Shown one piece after another: positions 33,679 through 45,497 of a stretch of 64,000 nucleotides of DNA. A program made the translations under genes and the position numbers. The notes beneath the pieces are model-generated. The model saw only the letters and a list, made by a program, of their open reading frames with translations. It ran no database searches and was not told the origin of the DNA. Every line of letters begins with the position of its first letter. The stretch's first letter is position 1. This stretch comes from Tenodera sinensis (Eukaryota; Arthropoda; Insecta; Mantodea; Mantidae), in NCBI GenBank assembly GCA_030765045.1, contig CM060974.1, forward strand, positions 47,534,839 through 47,598,838, in the 5' to 3' direction.

Positions 33679-34909
33679 TCACTTTTTACCCTCATGAATC
33701 AACTTATTATGTGTTTTTAAATGAGACAAACGACGAAACATTTTCGCACAAATTTCACACTTGTGTGGCTTTTTACCCTCGTGTATCAAATTATGTGATT
33801 TTAAACTTTCTAACTGTGTAAACCTCTTCTCACAAATTTCACACTTGTGACACTTTTTACCTTCATGTATCAACTTATGTTTTCTCAAGTTGGACAGCTG
33901 AGTAAAGCTCTTTTCACAAACCTCACACTTGTGAGGCTTTTTACCCTCATGTATAAGAATATGCTTTTTCAAATGTGACAAATGGATAAAGCTTTTCTTA
34001 CAAATTTCACATTTGTGAGGCTCTTTACCCTCATGTTTCCTATAATGCACTTTCAAAGATGATAAATGAGCAAAGCTTTTCTCGCAAATTTCGCATTTGT
34101 GAGGTTTTCTACCAGTATGTATAAAATGATGCAATTTTAAACTTTCCAAATGACTAAAGCTCTTTTCACATATTTCACACTTATGAGGCTTTTTGCTTTC
34201 ATGTGTCCAATTATGTTTTTTCAAAGCTGATAAATGAGTAAAGCTCTTATCACAAATTTGACACTTTCGAGGAGTTTTGCCCTGGTGTATCAAATTATGC
34301 AATTTCAGTTCTGAAAAATGAGTAAAGCTCTTCTCACAAACTTCACACTTGGAAGACTTTCTACCCTCATGTTTCAAATTATGATATTTCAAATGTGACA
34401 ACTGAGTGAAGCTTTTCTCACAAATGTTACACTTATGAAGCTTTTTACCCTCGTGTATCAAATTATGTGATTTCAAAGATGACAACTGAGTAAAGCTTTT
34501 CTCACAAATTTTACACTTGTGTGATTTCTTACCCTCATGAATCAAATTATGTCTTTTCAAAGCTGACAAATAAGTAAAGCTCTTCTCACAAATGTAACAC
34601 TTATGTAGCTTTTTACCCTCATGAATCAATTTGTGTATTTTAAAAACTGACAGCTCAGTAAACTTCTTGTCACAAATGTTACACCTGTGTAATGTTTCAG
34701 CCTTATGACTCAAAGGCTTGCTGTAAATTTCTTCCCATTCAGTACATACAGAAAATTGTAGTGACTGAATATGTGTTTTGATGGGTGATATTTTGGTGTT
34801 CTCACTTTCTAGACAATCCTTGTCATATATGAAACTTACGTTTTTCCCTGATGCTCCTCCAGAGGCCAATGGTGAATCACTGCTACCACCAGAAACTGCT
34901 TCCATTAAT
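33679..34909 (-). CDS. C2H2 zinc-finger protein, exon C (12 fingers and stop)
   Basis: This terminal exon encodes a Ser/Gly-rich linker (MEAVSGGSSDSPLASGG...) followed by 12 consecutive C2H2 fingers. The consensus is HKCEICEKSFTxLSxLKxHNLIHEGKKP, written here with x for variable positions. Fingers 1-11 have CX2CX12HX3H spacing; finger 12 has HX4H. The linker HEGKKPHKC replaces the classical TGEKP. A splice acceptor (ctaatatttcag) ends at 34910, and the frame entering is AG+A, TTA, ATG, so the ATG at 34905 is probably internal rather than the start. The reading frame is intact. The likely role is a nuclear DNA-binding regulator; the target is unknown. Decayed fingers follow the stop. Confidence 0.9.
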
Positions 34910-35071
34910 CTGAAATATTAGAGGTTTTAACAATATGTGCAATAATCAAAGAATGAAATACCATTAGATGTTAAGAGAATCTCCTGTTTACTAGCAATCG
35001 TCACTATATTTACAAATTCTTTGTGTAGAGTAACCTCATTACTCATCCCGGTTGAAATAACTTGTTGTTAG

Positions 35072-35330
35072 CTACTGCTTGATTTCTGACAATGAAGTCA
35101 TTAATCCTCTTGCTCTCCAGTATTTTTCAACATAAGTACTGAAGAGACTTAGCAGTAATAGTAACCGTTTTTAGAGAGCACCATATTTTTATGTTTTGGC
35201 GGTCACATCACCCTCTCACAACCCCCAAAATGTCTGGAGGACCACACCTATCGTTGGTTTACGGGTCTCATCGACATGACCGGAAGGATTATCAAAGTAA
35301 ATTCACCGACCATATCCTCAGTTAATGCGC
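35072..35330 (-). mobile_element. Second copy of the LINE-tailed 340-bp retroposon (5' truncated)
   Basis: On the minus strand it has the same body (gaccacacctatcgttggtt region, then atgttttggcggtcacat) and the same LINE-derived 3' tail (ccttgctctcc... ttgttgttagc on the plus strand) as 29977-30316. It is 5'-truncated by about 80 bp. No target-site duplication could be identified. It lies in the intron between exons B and C. Confidence 0.75.
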
Positions 35331-35379
35331 ATTATTATTGCATAATGAAGAACAACCTAATGCTAAAACTAGTCTAATG

Positions 35380-36407
35380 TGAGACAGAATATTAGAAGAC
35401 CCCAAAAGAAAATCGTTCATGTAAATGTTTGTTAAAAGTGTAATTCGTTTTTTGATGTTGGTATAAGATAATTAAATGACGAAAACATGTTGATAAGGTT
35501 CATTGTTATGAACAACTAAGTTTGCACAAAGACATCATAAATCTTTCCATATTTGATTTTAATATATGTGTATAAATATTAGAATTGTTTGTGTTCCATA
35601 ATAAAAGTAGGGGACGATGATTGGGATCGCTTCCCTAACGAGAAAGAACTATTTGCGCGGATGAATATGAAAAAGGCGGTGACGCATCAAAACGCCGCCA
35701 AAAAACTTCACTAGCGTGTGTATCTCCGAGGTGAGAAGACATTTTTATGTGTACGCGTCATGAAATAGTAAAAGTGAATTTACTAAGTGTTTAGAGACCT
35801 TTAATTAAATTTCGGCGATGCTAGGGAAGTTGTTGTTTTCTAGTGCCTTGCATCTGGCAATGAAGCCATTAGCATTCGTGCTTTCCAATACTTTTGAACT
35901 GTAGTTTCTTCTGATCTTAATGCTTCACAGGTCTTCACGTGGTCTTCGTTCATTTCTGCTGGATCGTTACAGAGGACACATATTGGTGAGGCTGAGATAC
36001 CTATTCTGTAGAGATGACTTGCCAAGCAGTCATGATTTGTCAATAGTCGGAAGGCTGCAACAGCTGTTTTCCTTGGTCTCTGGGGGATTATATCTGGATT
36101 GGAAAGTAGTGTAATCCATTTTTTATCTTTGGCATTTGTTTCTATTTCTTGTAGATATGAATGACAAAAATTTTTTATGATCAAGCGTTTTATTGAGGAA
36201 TATGAGAAATTGAATTTAGACTTTTGTTTTATTGTTGTGCCTTTCTTTGCAAGTGAGTCTGCAGCTTCGTTCCCCATGCTAGAGAAGTTGATTCGCTAAA
36301 ATAAGACTTTCTACTGTGATATGATTTAAAAATTGTGAACAAGAAGGTGCAAATAAAATGTTTGACTAAAGTTAAACCCGAGTGTATGTTCATTCCATCC
36401 GTTACCA
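35380..36407 (+). mobile_element. Solo LTR of the gag-only family, split by a LINE
   Basis: It begins TGAGACAGAATATT and ends ccatccgttacca, matching the LTR termini at 3317 and 45498. The two parts, 35380-35817 and 36291-36407, make one LTR of about 0.55-0.6 kb once the nested LINE is removed. No gag or leader adjoins it. Flanks (ctaatg and agccc) do not match, so no target-site duplication is visible. Confidence 0.75.
35830..36275 (-). mobile_element. 5'-truncated LINE nested in the solo LTR
   Basis: It is flanked by atgctagggaagttg (35818-35832) and atgctagagaagttg (36276-36290), a 15-bp duplication with one mismatch (bases 35830-35832 could belong to either duplication or tail). It encodes, on the minus strand, the end of the RNase H domain (GNEAADSLAKKG) through the C-terminal Cys/His motif (CVLCNDPAEMNEDHVKTC) to the LINE stop. 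The frame (35840-36277) is still open, so the insertion is recent relative to the LTR. Confidence 0.88.
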
Positions 36408-36409
36408 AG

Positions 36410-37727
36410 CCCTGAGATCAAAAAGATCTCATTAGCATAAAGACACAGCGTCGATAATAATTGCAAATACAGCACCAAATGTTTGTGGCAATACAATCAC
36501 AGTGTGGTATGTGAAATAAAAATCACATCAACTTTCGGATTTGCTTTACCATTAACTATTAAAAGTTATTTCTTTGTTGATAAAACTTAGCAGGAAAACA
36601 TTTTCATAGTAAAGTGGTGATCAACAAGTCAGGGGCTAATACAATGGGAGGTTCTTGCATACTCTCAAGTATGAATGGAAGATCATATATTACGTACTCA
36701 ACATGAAATTTTAAAAATAGTTAATGAATTTTAAAAACTAATGTATCATATGAATTTCTCCAACCAATCTTCTTGCTAAGTGTTATTTTGCTATGAATGT
36801 AACATTAATTTAGAAAACCTCCAGGAAAACAAACTTCTCATTGTAGCCAGGAAGCTGAAGGGATACAAAAATACATAAAAACTAGCTAAATGCTATGTTT
36901 GAAATTCTATACTCTTTACATGACATCACATCAGAAAATAATAGAGTTTGAATATTTAAACCAAAACTAAAAATATCTGGGAAATGATTAATCTTACAAA
37001 ATATATCCCATTACCTAATGATGTGTTTAAATAAATTGCATGGGAATTAAACCATTAATGAGAACTTCATGTATGTGTTACTATTTTATTGCAAGATACT
37101 TGTGTACTTAGAATGCACTAGAAGAATATGCATAAACTGTGATGAACATGACTTGTGGGTGCACCATAAGAAAACTGCTGAAAAAAGATCATTTTTGTGT
37201 GTGTGTGTGTGTGTGTGTGCGCACATTTCTCAACACTGGCTTAACTCTGAATAACTAGCACTTTTTGTTATTGATGTTTAGTCGTCTATTAGTAGTTATT
37301 GTACAAGTAAACTAATTAAATAGGTCATGAAAGTAAACAATACATTCCTTTACTAACATTTTGCATGATTGATGTTTTCCATTTTTAAAAATTTTTTGTA
37401 CTGTAACTAAGAAAATTCTCATATCAAACTGATGTTTAAGGAGGCTGTAATTAAACAAACAGCTTAAATTAAAAAACAATGTTATACATTACTACCATAA
37501 AGTAGCAACTCCCATACATCTCTCAAACGTCATGTAACTGGTTGTTTGACAAATTTTCCACATTACTGGTTAAAGGTTAAAATTGGGTTTTATTTTTACT
37601 TGCACTCTCAGCAGAACAGCAACTAATTGGTTTTGTTTCTACACACATTCACTGTGGGATTAACTATTTTTTACTCCATGACATTTTCAACAGACTTTCT
37701 AAACCCGTTTTAGTTTTTTATTAATTT
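36410..37727. other. No gene; (GT)n tract at about 37195-37220
   Basis: Intronic AT-rich sequence of the zinc-finger gene. Besides a short GT microsatellite nothing is recognised. Confidence 0.35.
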
Positions 37728-37741
37728 ACTTATTTGAATTT

Positions 37742-38792
37742 CTCTAAATGGACAAAAGAGAACCCCCCCCCTTCAATCCTTCAAACTCATAGTAGTTTCC
37801 TAGAAAAGGTAACACAGATTAAATCCAAATTGAACATTCCTAAAACCAGAGAAAATCTACTTATAAGAGAAAATCCATTGGAACTATTGCAACCTACCTT
37901 CAATTTGGAATTAATATAGGAAATAAGTAAATCAGACACACCAAAAGAAATACAAAAACTTCTAGCTCTGGAAACAATCAATACTAGGTATCCCACAGAA
38001 GAATGGCTGCACATATATACTGATGGATCCTCCAAGGAAAGCGTTACTGGAGCTGGAGTTACGTGTTCACATTTTTCCTTTTATCATTCTGTTGGCAGAG
38101 ACACAACAAATTATGATGGAGAAATAGAAGCTATACACATTGCTCTCTGACAATTATTAAATCTTCCCTTAAATAAATTTAACAAGGCAGTAATTCTTTC
38201 GGATTCTAAAGCTGCAATTCAGGGAATATGTTCAAATACTACAAAGAAGTCAACAAAAATTAGAGAATGCTACAAAATGTTAACACAACTCCAAAAAGTT
38301 AATAAGACTGTTCATCTCCAATGGATTCCAGCACACTGTGGAGTCATGGGGAACAAAGCTGCAGACTCACTTGCAAAGAAAGGCACAACAATAAAACAAA
38401 AGTCTAAATCCAATTTCTCATATTCCTCAATAAAACACTTGATCATTAAAAAATTTTCTCATTTATACCTACAAGAAATAGAAACAAATGCCAAAGATAA
38501 AAAATGGATTACACTACTTTCCAACGCAGATATAATCCCCCAGAGACCAAGGAAACTAGCGGTTGCAGCCTTCTGACTATTGGCAAATCACGACTGCTTA
38601 GCAAGTCATCTCTACAGAATAGGTATCTCAGCCTCACCAATATGTGTCCTGTGTAACGATCCAGCAGAAATGAACGAAGACCACTTGAAGACCTGTGAAG
38701 CATTAAGATCGGAAGAAACTACAGTTCAAAAGTATTGGAAAGCACGAATGCTAATGGCTTCATTGCCAGATGCAAGGCACTAGAAAACAACA
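37742..38792 (+). mobile_element. 5'-truncated, internally deleted LINE (RNase H to 3' end)
   Basis: It is flanked by the 14-bp direct repeat acttatttgaattt (37728-37741 and 38793-38806). The encoded protein has an RNase H domain (YTDGSS, DGEIEAI, ILSDSKAAI, then HCGVMGNKAADSLA) and the C-terminal motif CVLCNDPAEMNEDHLKTC. Two or three stops (about 37918, 38150, 38576) break the frame. The first 10 codons (SKWTKEN) match the RT thumb of the 59-61 kb copy and then jump over a stretch present there, with a C9 run at the junction. The family is I/Jockey-like by domain order. The 3' tail is aacaacaac. Confidence 0.88.
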
Positions 38793-38809
38793 ACTTATTT
38801 GAATTTAAT

Positions 38810-39080
38810 TTACAAGTAGGTTCATAGCTCAGGTTGTTCAGGAAGAATAAGGCTTTTCAATAGTGAAGTATCATAATGATCAGCTGAATGGTTATGGAGA
38901 TTAACATACATACATGCGTGCGCGCACACACACATCTCAGCAGCCTATCTTTGGTGGGCAAGGGTTTGGCATACCTGGGGTCCTGAGCTGCTCAGTACCA
39001 TTTCACCCCTCTGCTTCGATCAACTGTGCCATGTCTATCTACTCTTTTGTCCCTACTCTTCCAGGTTTTATGATTATTCT
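38810..39080. other. No recognised feature
   Basis: A short CA-rich tract is at 38920-38935. Nothing else is recognised. Confidence 0.3.
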
Positions 39081-39089
39081 TAATGTGTT

Positions 39090-39240
39090 TTGACATCCTC
39101 TGTAGTCTAGAGGTAATATGCTAGTCTCTGGTTCTCAAGGTTATAGGTTTAAGTCCAGCAGAGGGGATAGATTACTTCAAGGGTAAAACTGAGACCCATT
39201 CGGAAGTGGCTTACAATTGTATTAAAAATATATTGCTCCA
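39090..39240 (+). mobile_element. tRNA-like SINE head relic
   Basis: The sequence tcctctgtagtctagagg, then ttataggtttaagtcc and agcagagg, has A- and B-box-like motifs and acceptor-stem-like ends (cctctg and cagagg). The T-arm does not pair well, so this is not a functional tRNA gene. A SINE body probably follows. Confidence 0.5.
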
Positions 39241-39730
39241 TCCATGTGCACATCCTCTCATAGGGTAATGAACTGCTGCTCTGCTGCCAGCACACCATGC
39301 AGACACTAGATGGTGTTGTTAGGAGAGTGTATGGTGAATTGTTTGTTGTTCTGTAAAGAAAGTCATGGACAAGATGGACTGCATGGTTTCTGTGGCAGGA
39401 AGGAATTTAAAAAGTTGTGTACATATTGCATTCCACAGGAGTTGACATAAGGCCAGAGTTGAAGTCTGTTGCCTACTATTGGAACAGGAGAATATAGTTC
39501 TAGGTTTTTTGGAGAAACTGGTGATGAATCCCTACCATACATCTGACAAAGTCTGTTCCATAACACGAACAATGTGCTGCAAGGTAAAATTTTGGCAAAA
39601 ATAAGGAATTACAGGCTGCTATCCAATGGTTCCATGATGCAATAAAATTTCCAGGAAGGTGGTAGCATTGTGGGGACTATATTGAGACACCTCATGTACA
39701 TTGAATCAGTTTTCTTAATAAATAACATAG

Positions 39731-39950
39731 AAAACTATTATTGTAAATAATTTCCAAATGCTTCTTGTATTTGGCGTAGCTTCCTCTGGGAGACAATGAA
39801 AGCTAGTGATCCCATGTTGTAGATTTATGGCATGTAAAAGAAAACTATTATTGTAAATAATTTCCAAATGCCTCTTGTATTTGGCGTAGCTTCCTTTGGG
39901 AGACAATGAAAGCTAGTGATCCCATGTTGTAGATTTATGGCATGTAAAAG
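39731..39950. repeat. 110-bp tandem duplication
   Basis: Bases 39731-39840 and 39841-39950 are nearly identical (differences at ctt/cct and cctct/ccttt), so the duplication is recent. It lies about 240 bp downstream of microexon B in the gene's direction. Confidence 0.92.
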
Positions 39951-40188
39951 AACCTCAAATCTCATAAAGAGGCCTCTGAGTAAAATTAAGTGGCATTTCT
40001 CAGAAAATATAGAATGGGTCACTAAGAACCATGGCAGTTTCAGAGCGTCCATAAATAACAAATATACTTCAATCATCACACGCACACAGACTTGTAACAT
40101 CCGTCTCTATCAGTATAGATAGAAAAGGAAACTAACACAATAATCAGAAGGTTTCTTACTGAAACATTAACCAAGATTCAAGTCTTAC

Positions 40189-40220
40189 CTTGGTGCTTTT
40201 CCTGGAGTGAAGTCCCCATT
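40189..40220 (-). CDS. Zinc-finger gene microexon B (32 nt)
   Basis: On the minus strand the exon is bounded by a strong acceptor (ttctgtttacag) and a strong donor (gtaagact). It encodes NGDFTPGKAP plus the first two bases of an Arg codon completed by exon C. Exon A ends on a complete codon, so A-B-C keep one frame. The exact fit of two splice sites, length and frame supports it, but no transcript was available. Confidence 0.72.
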
Positions 40221-40224
40221 CTGT

Positions 40225-40615
40225 AAACAGAATAATGCAAATGTAGTTTTGTACAATCATCTACAGAGCATTAGTTAAACATCCTGCATTACAGTTATCT
40301 TTAACCTCTTCACCAATTCAGGCGTCACATGACAGTTTGTGCTGCACTTTTAAATAATCAATTTAATCAATTCCTGACTAAATGGATAACAGTGCCAATG
40401 CTACTTGGCTATGACAGTGATATTCATGGCCTTGCAATAAACAATGGGAAGTAACCAGGGAGGTGGCTAGGGTCAATGCAGATACCATGTATTTTACGGT
40501 TTATTATGATAAAACAATCACTCATAGCATTGCACAGTAGATTCTGAGAAAATTTTGATACCGCTGTTCCATGTAAAGCTGGGTTTAATGAAGAATTTGT
40601 TTCAAGCAATGTTTC
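40225..40615. other. No recognised feature (intron)
   Basis: AT-rich intronic sequence upstream of microexon B in gene orientation; nothing recognised. Confidence 0.3.
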
Positions 40616-40617
40616 TA

Positions 40618-41105
40618 CCTCATTGCCCACACACAAGTTATGTGTTTAAAACTACCATTAAGTTGGTTGGCATAAAATAATAATTATCATCTAAAGAGAG
40701 ATCGTAATCATCTACACCATCTAAAGGTTATTTAAGTAAAACCGGTGCCTGAAGTACTTATTGTAAGTCACCCCTGAGGTGCTTATCTCAGATGTGAGAT
40801 TCCCTAGTAGTCTACCGGGAGAATACAAATCGGTTAGGGAATTGAATGTAATACTGGCAAGTTACCACCTGGGAGAGCTCGGAGCGTTGGCCATGTCCCA
40901 CCCTCCATTACTGCACCCCACAATTGACACCTGTAGTGGACAGAGGTGGCGGATGCAGTGGCTGGGCGATAGCCCTTCATGGCGTAAGGGGAAGGGTTTG
41001 CCATGGTAGCTTAGAGCATTCAGGTATGAAGTGGAAGATCCGCAGTTTAAATCCTTGCTATGGCATTGAACTTTTCTGTCTTGATTCTAGCTTTCACAGT
41101 TTTCA
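40618..41105 (+). mobile_element. tRNA-containing SINE: tail of one unit joined to a second, degenerate unit
   Basis: 40618-40735 is the 3' part of a unit (cattgcccacacacaag...ggcataaaataataatt). After caccatctaaaggttatt a second unit begins (ctgaagtacttattg, then atctcagatgtgagatt, ctaccgggag) and reaches a degraded tRNA core (ggtagcttagagcattc; B box agtttaaatcc) and body to about 41105. About 100 less AT-rich bases are inserted between leader and core. The unit junction matches the one at 10.77 kb. Confidence 0.7.
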
Positions 41106-41214
41106 AACTTTAAAATGTATACATTAAATTGGGTAAAAGATTACAACACATTGTGTGAGATAATTTACAGTCAAACCCTCTAGGAAAGTTGCATGGGATT
41201 ATAAGGAATAAGAG

Positions 41215-41294
41215 TTTAAAGCTTCATGCTGTTTTTATAATATTAATAATAAGGAATGTGCTGAGCTATGAGACTCCTTTTCTATCCCAGGTCG
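41215..41294 (-). repeat. LTR-element leader fragment outside the 3' LTR
   Basis: Read on the minus strand, directly after the LTR end CTAGTACCA, this piece (cgacctgggatag, then cacattcc and tataaaaacagca) aligns with the leader that follows the 5' LTR of copy 1 (3220-3316). It should not be there if 41295-46065 were a simple insertion. Confidence 0.65.
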
Positions 41295-41869
41295 TGGTAC
41301 TAGATGGAATGAACAAGCACTCAGCATTTATTTCACTATATTACTTTATTAACACTTTTTCTCGTTTTTACATTTTCGTCGCACCAATTTATATTATATA
41401 GATAGTCCCTCCAGCCTTCCAACAACTTTAGAACAAAAGCTTCATGAAAGTTTAGTCAATTTTCTACTCACATCCAAGAGCACTATAAAAACACGTCTTC
41501 CCGTATCAAGCACACGGACGCTATTCACTAAACAATTGGCGCCTCTTCACATGATGCTACCTTCTTTTTGTGTACCTCCGAGTGTGCATCCATCAAATAG
41601 TTCCCGTATTGTTAGGGAAGCAATCTTTAGCTGTTCTCCCTTCGCTTTCAATATAGAACAAACAATTTTTTTATTTATACATATATATTAAAATTAAATA
41701 TGGAACTATTTATGATGTCTTTAAACAAACTTAATTGTTTGTAACAATGAACAATAGCAACACGTTTTCGTCACTCAACCAACTCGTTCCCACACCAAAA
41801 ACAAATTACACTCTCAACAAATATTCACATCAATGATTTTCTTTTGGGATCTTAAAATATCCTGTCTCA
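41295..41869 (-). repeat. 3' LTR of gag-only element copy 2
   Basis: 575 bp, starting TGTGAGACAGG-like on the minus strand and ending ctagtacca. It differs from its partner LTR by scattered substitutions and short indels, including a few bases near 41405 and 41715. Confidence 0.85.
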
Positions 41870-41892
41870 CATGCCCCTTGTTTTGTTTTTCA
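41870..41892 (-). other. Polypurine tract
   Basis: On the minus strand the sequence aaacaaaacaaggggcatg lies directly upstream of the 3' LTR, as expected for the plus-strand priming site of an LTR retrotransposon. Confidence 0.65.
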
Positions 41893-43080
41893 AGTAGTTA
41901 CCTACATTTACAATCTTGAAACCCAATACAACACTTCCTATTCCTCTAATACTTAATACTTTGTACAATACCCTTTTTTCCTGTTTTTTTTTGCTATATG
42001 TTTTTGTCTTTTGTTTTGGCATGATACAGCATGTCTTTATAAATTTTACATATTCAGTTACTACACAACACAACACCAAGAATATTCCTAAGTTTTTACA
42101 TTTGACATTGACACAAATATTTTTTAAGTGTGTCATGGCTTATTGTGTTCCTTTTGACTTATGTTCTTTGTTATGAGGAGAGAAAAACAGGATACAAATC
42201 TTGAGCTAATGATTATGATCATATTTATGGCAATTTTATTCAGTTCTTTGTCTTGTCTTGCAAGCTTATTATGTATAGGCAGGTCGTTGAGTCAATTCTT
42301 AAACTCTGATGTTACTAATGATACTATTATGACATTGGGTTCATATTCACTATTGTTTAATTCGACATTTCTTCAAGCTTAACATTGGCTATATCCATCA
42401 TAATTCATGGGCATTGCTTTTCTGACTATGGTTTTTCTAACTTCACTAATTATTGTCACCTCTTTATCTCTTATCTCTATAAGAGAAAACTTCTATATTT
42501 ATAATTATTCTGCAACTATATTATTTTTCTTCTTAATTCACCCTCGACACCCTTGTGTCAAAAATATTTTCTCTTTGTCATCACATTTGATTCCTTTTTA
42601 TTTTTGTCCCTGACATCCTTATGTCAAAAACACATTGTTTTCCGTCGCTATAATTCACTTCTTTAATGACAATCAGTGTCCTCATCTGTCTTTGTTGACA
42701 ATTCTCGTGGTGGTCAATATAGCCAATGACTATGTTGATTTTCTTTCTTGTTGTATTTTCCAATCTGAACATAATCTTCTATAAGAAACCCATTAAAAAT
42801 TATTATTTTTCATTATCTCTACTATTCCTGCCTTAAATGTTTGTTGGCAAAGACTATTTGGTCCTTTCTTCGTATGGTTTTAATTTATTTTTATAATATC
42901 TTCCTACCAACTTACCATTTGTATTCTGTAGCTCATACGTATGGTCACCCAGCTGTTCTGTTATGACCAGCGGTCTAGTGTACAGTAGTTCCATTTTCTC
43001 TTTTTGTGGCCATCATGGTGTCGATGTCAATTGTCAGTTGCTTAGGGTTTGTGTTGGTCATCTGCTTGATTGGGGTGAAC
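41893..43080 (-). other. Non-coding 3' region of copy 2 with two small hairpins
   Basis: No coding frame is conserved with copy 1 here. Two short hairpins with a shared loop occur at about 42545-42558 (gacacccttgtgtc) and 42607-42623 (ctgacatccttatgtca). They are also in copy 1 near 130-145 and 197-213. Confidence 0.55.
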
Positions 43081-45145
43081 TTAGTCGTGGTAACTTTCCT
43101 GAGTGTTGGTGGTGGTTTTTGTTTCTGTATTCTGTGCAACATCTGCTCTATTTGGCACATTTTCATTCTGTTCCTGTTGTCTTACGTTGTTGGTGTTCCT
43201 TTGGTGTGAACCCCTATTGTATGACGACCTTTAGCTGTTTATATCTACAGAATCGTATGTGATTCACTTGTTGGGTACGGTCTCCTGGTCTCCCTCGATC
43301 ATACCTATGTGTTCGGTATCTCGATTCACCCGTTGGTATCGTGTCGTGGTACCGCTGTCTCATGTTCCCCATCCTTTTGCCATGATTGTGTGGTTGTGGG
43401 AAATGGCGTGCCCCTCTCCCCCTGTCATGGGTGCTCCTAGTATTTCTATCTTCTCTCTCATTCTGGTTGTTTATAGTCGTGCTTCTGTTTAAGATAGGTG
43501 AGTTTGGGTGACCGTTTCTATGTCTATGCTCATTAGTCCGACCATTTTGCGTTTTGAGGGCTGTTAGTAATTCAATCATGTCTGCAAAATCTACTGGCCT
43601 CGCAACAATTAACCCTGTTCTCACTGTGTCTGGGAAATGTCTTGTTATGCTGGTAATTAACTCTGCTTCCGAGAGCTTAGGGTCTAATAGCTTCCATTTG
43701 TTGGCTACTTTCATAAAATAATCGACTAGCGATAACCCTTTGGTTGGATCATATTTTCCTGTCGCTAACTCCACCCTTGTCTGGTTTTGTTTAGCTGGGC
43801 CCCAATACCTTGATAGGAATAGATTTCTGAATGAGCTATACGATTCATGACCAGCTAGTGTTAACCTTAGCCATTCTAACGCTTTGTTTTTTAAGCTTTT
43901 CTTGACTATCATCATCCTAAGCTCATTTGGTATCCTTTTCACTTTAAAATACTCTTCCATCTCTTTAGCAAAGAGTTTTGGATCGTCTCCCTTCTCGTCA
44001 AATGTAGGTGGTGTGATTTCATGTAGTATACTGTTGGTGTAGCATGTGTTGTGTGTTGTGTCATTGTTTAATTGTGAACCTTTTTCTCTAAGTGGTGAGT
44101 CAACATTTTGTACATTATTCAAATAACTTTCATCTTGGACATCACTTACATCTAAATCATCATTTTGCCTTTGTAGTGCATTCACAACATCATTTACATT
44201 AGCCAAACTTTCTTTTCCTTTTCTCATTTCTTCACAAATTGATTTTAAATCATTCTTTATTTCTAAGTGACTTTGTTTCATATCATTCATAGCATCTTGT
44301 TGTGATTGTACTACGTCAGCCATAGTCCTAATTTTAGGAATGACAGTTTGTTCTACAGTTTCATTAATAATTCCTTTCTTTACTACCTCAATTTCTTTCC
44401 TTAATTCCTCAGTTATTCCCACTTTTACATTTGTAATCTTACAGTCTGCACTTGCATTACATTCTGTTATTTCATCTATACATCTACCAATTTCTCCTTC
44501 TAATACCATCTTATTTTCTCTCATTTCCAATTCTATTTTTCCCATCCTATCTCCTATGATTTCTATCCTAGCTTCTAAAGCTTCCTTTGTCTCATTTATG
44601 CTTTTATGTACTAATTTTTAATTATTTTCCATTGCTTTCATATTTTCTTTACACTCCTGTCTTCCTAATTCTATTTTCTGTTCTAAGTTCTGTCTTCCTA
44701 ATTCTATTCTCTTTCCCAAATCTGGCTCTAATTCTTTCATATTAAGTTTTATTTTCTGTTCTGAGTCCTGTCTCACTTCCTCCATTTTCTGACCTATCTC
44801 TTCCTTATTCTTTACCATTTTCTGACCTATCTCTTTTTTATGCTGTTCCATTTTCTGACCTATCTCTTTTTTATTCTGTTCCATTTTCTGACCTATCTCT
44901 TTTTTATTCTGTTCCATTTTCTGACCTAAACTTTGTTCTAATTTCTCAAACATGATCATTAGTAACCTTTGGTCTTTTCCTATTGCTATCTCTTCCTCAC
45001 TTTGTGCTTCTATCTGATAACTAGGCCTATCTGCCCCTTCCCCATTTCCTGTTCCTTCCACTCTCTCTTTTCGCGACATTCTCGTTTTTTGATTCCGTTC
45101 ACTTTGGCTTAAAAGTCCTACTATTTTGCCGCTTCGCAGTAGCAT
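43081..45145 (-). pseudogene. Gag-like gene of copy 2, broken
   Basis: It starts MLLRSGK at 45145 and stays in one frame to about 43250. A single TAA at 44618-44620, where copy 1 has a leucine codon, splits it. The N-terminal coiled coil has about five 11-residue repeats (MEQNKKEIGQK type), fewer than copy 1. The Gag core (WLRLTL...FLSRYW) is well preserved. Near 43235 a frame change ends the open frame early; the tail sequence matching copy 1 continues in another frame to a TAA at 43081-43083. Two separate lesions make this copy unable to produce full Gag. Confidence 0.82.
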
Positions 45146-45497
45146 AAAAATAAAATGAATGTAAAAATAAACATTTTTGGTCCTACTTTTTCTCGTTGAT
45201 TGATCTCGTTACGTGCATCCCCTGGGCAGTTGACTTCGCTAGACGATCTCTGATGTTTTCCACGTTGATTATCCGTTCATCGGCGTTTTAACGCACTTCC
45301 TTCGTTGATTTCCAATTTGACGACGTCTCCGAAGTCGTAAATCTCAAAGGACTGTCTAATGGCGTCTTCTTCCTTTTTGGCGCGAAAATTTGGCGTCACT
45401 TGGTACTTCGCGTAAGTTCATTTCGCGTAGATTTTCATTCCACCCGAAATTTGTGCTCCACGTTTGGGCAAACCATTTGGTGCTGTTTTTAAAATAT
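45146..45497 (-). other. Leader of copy 2, shortened next to the 5' LTR
   Basis: It aligns with the copy 1 leader (2917-3316), but about 100 bp adjoining the LTR are missing: the leader resumes at the ttaaaaacagcacc motif. No sequence complementary to a tRNA 3' end could be recognised in either copy. Confidence 0.5.
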
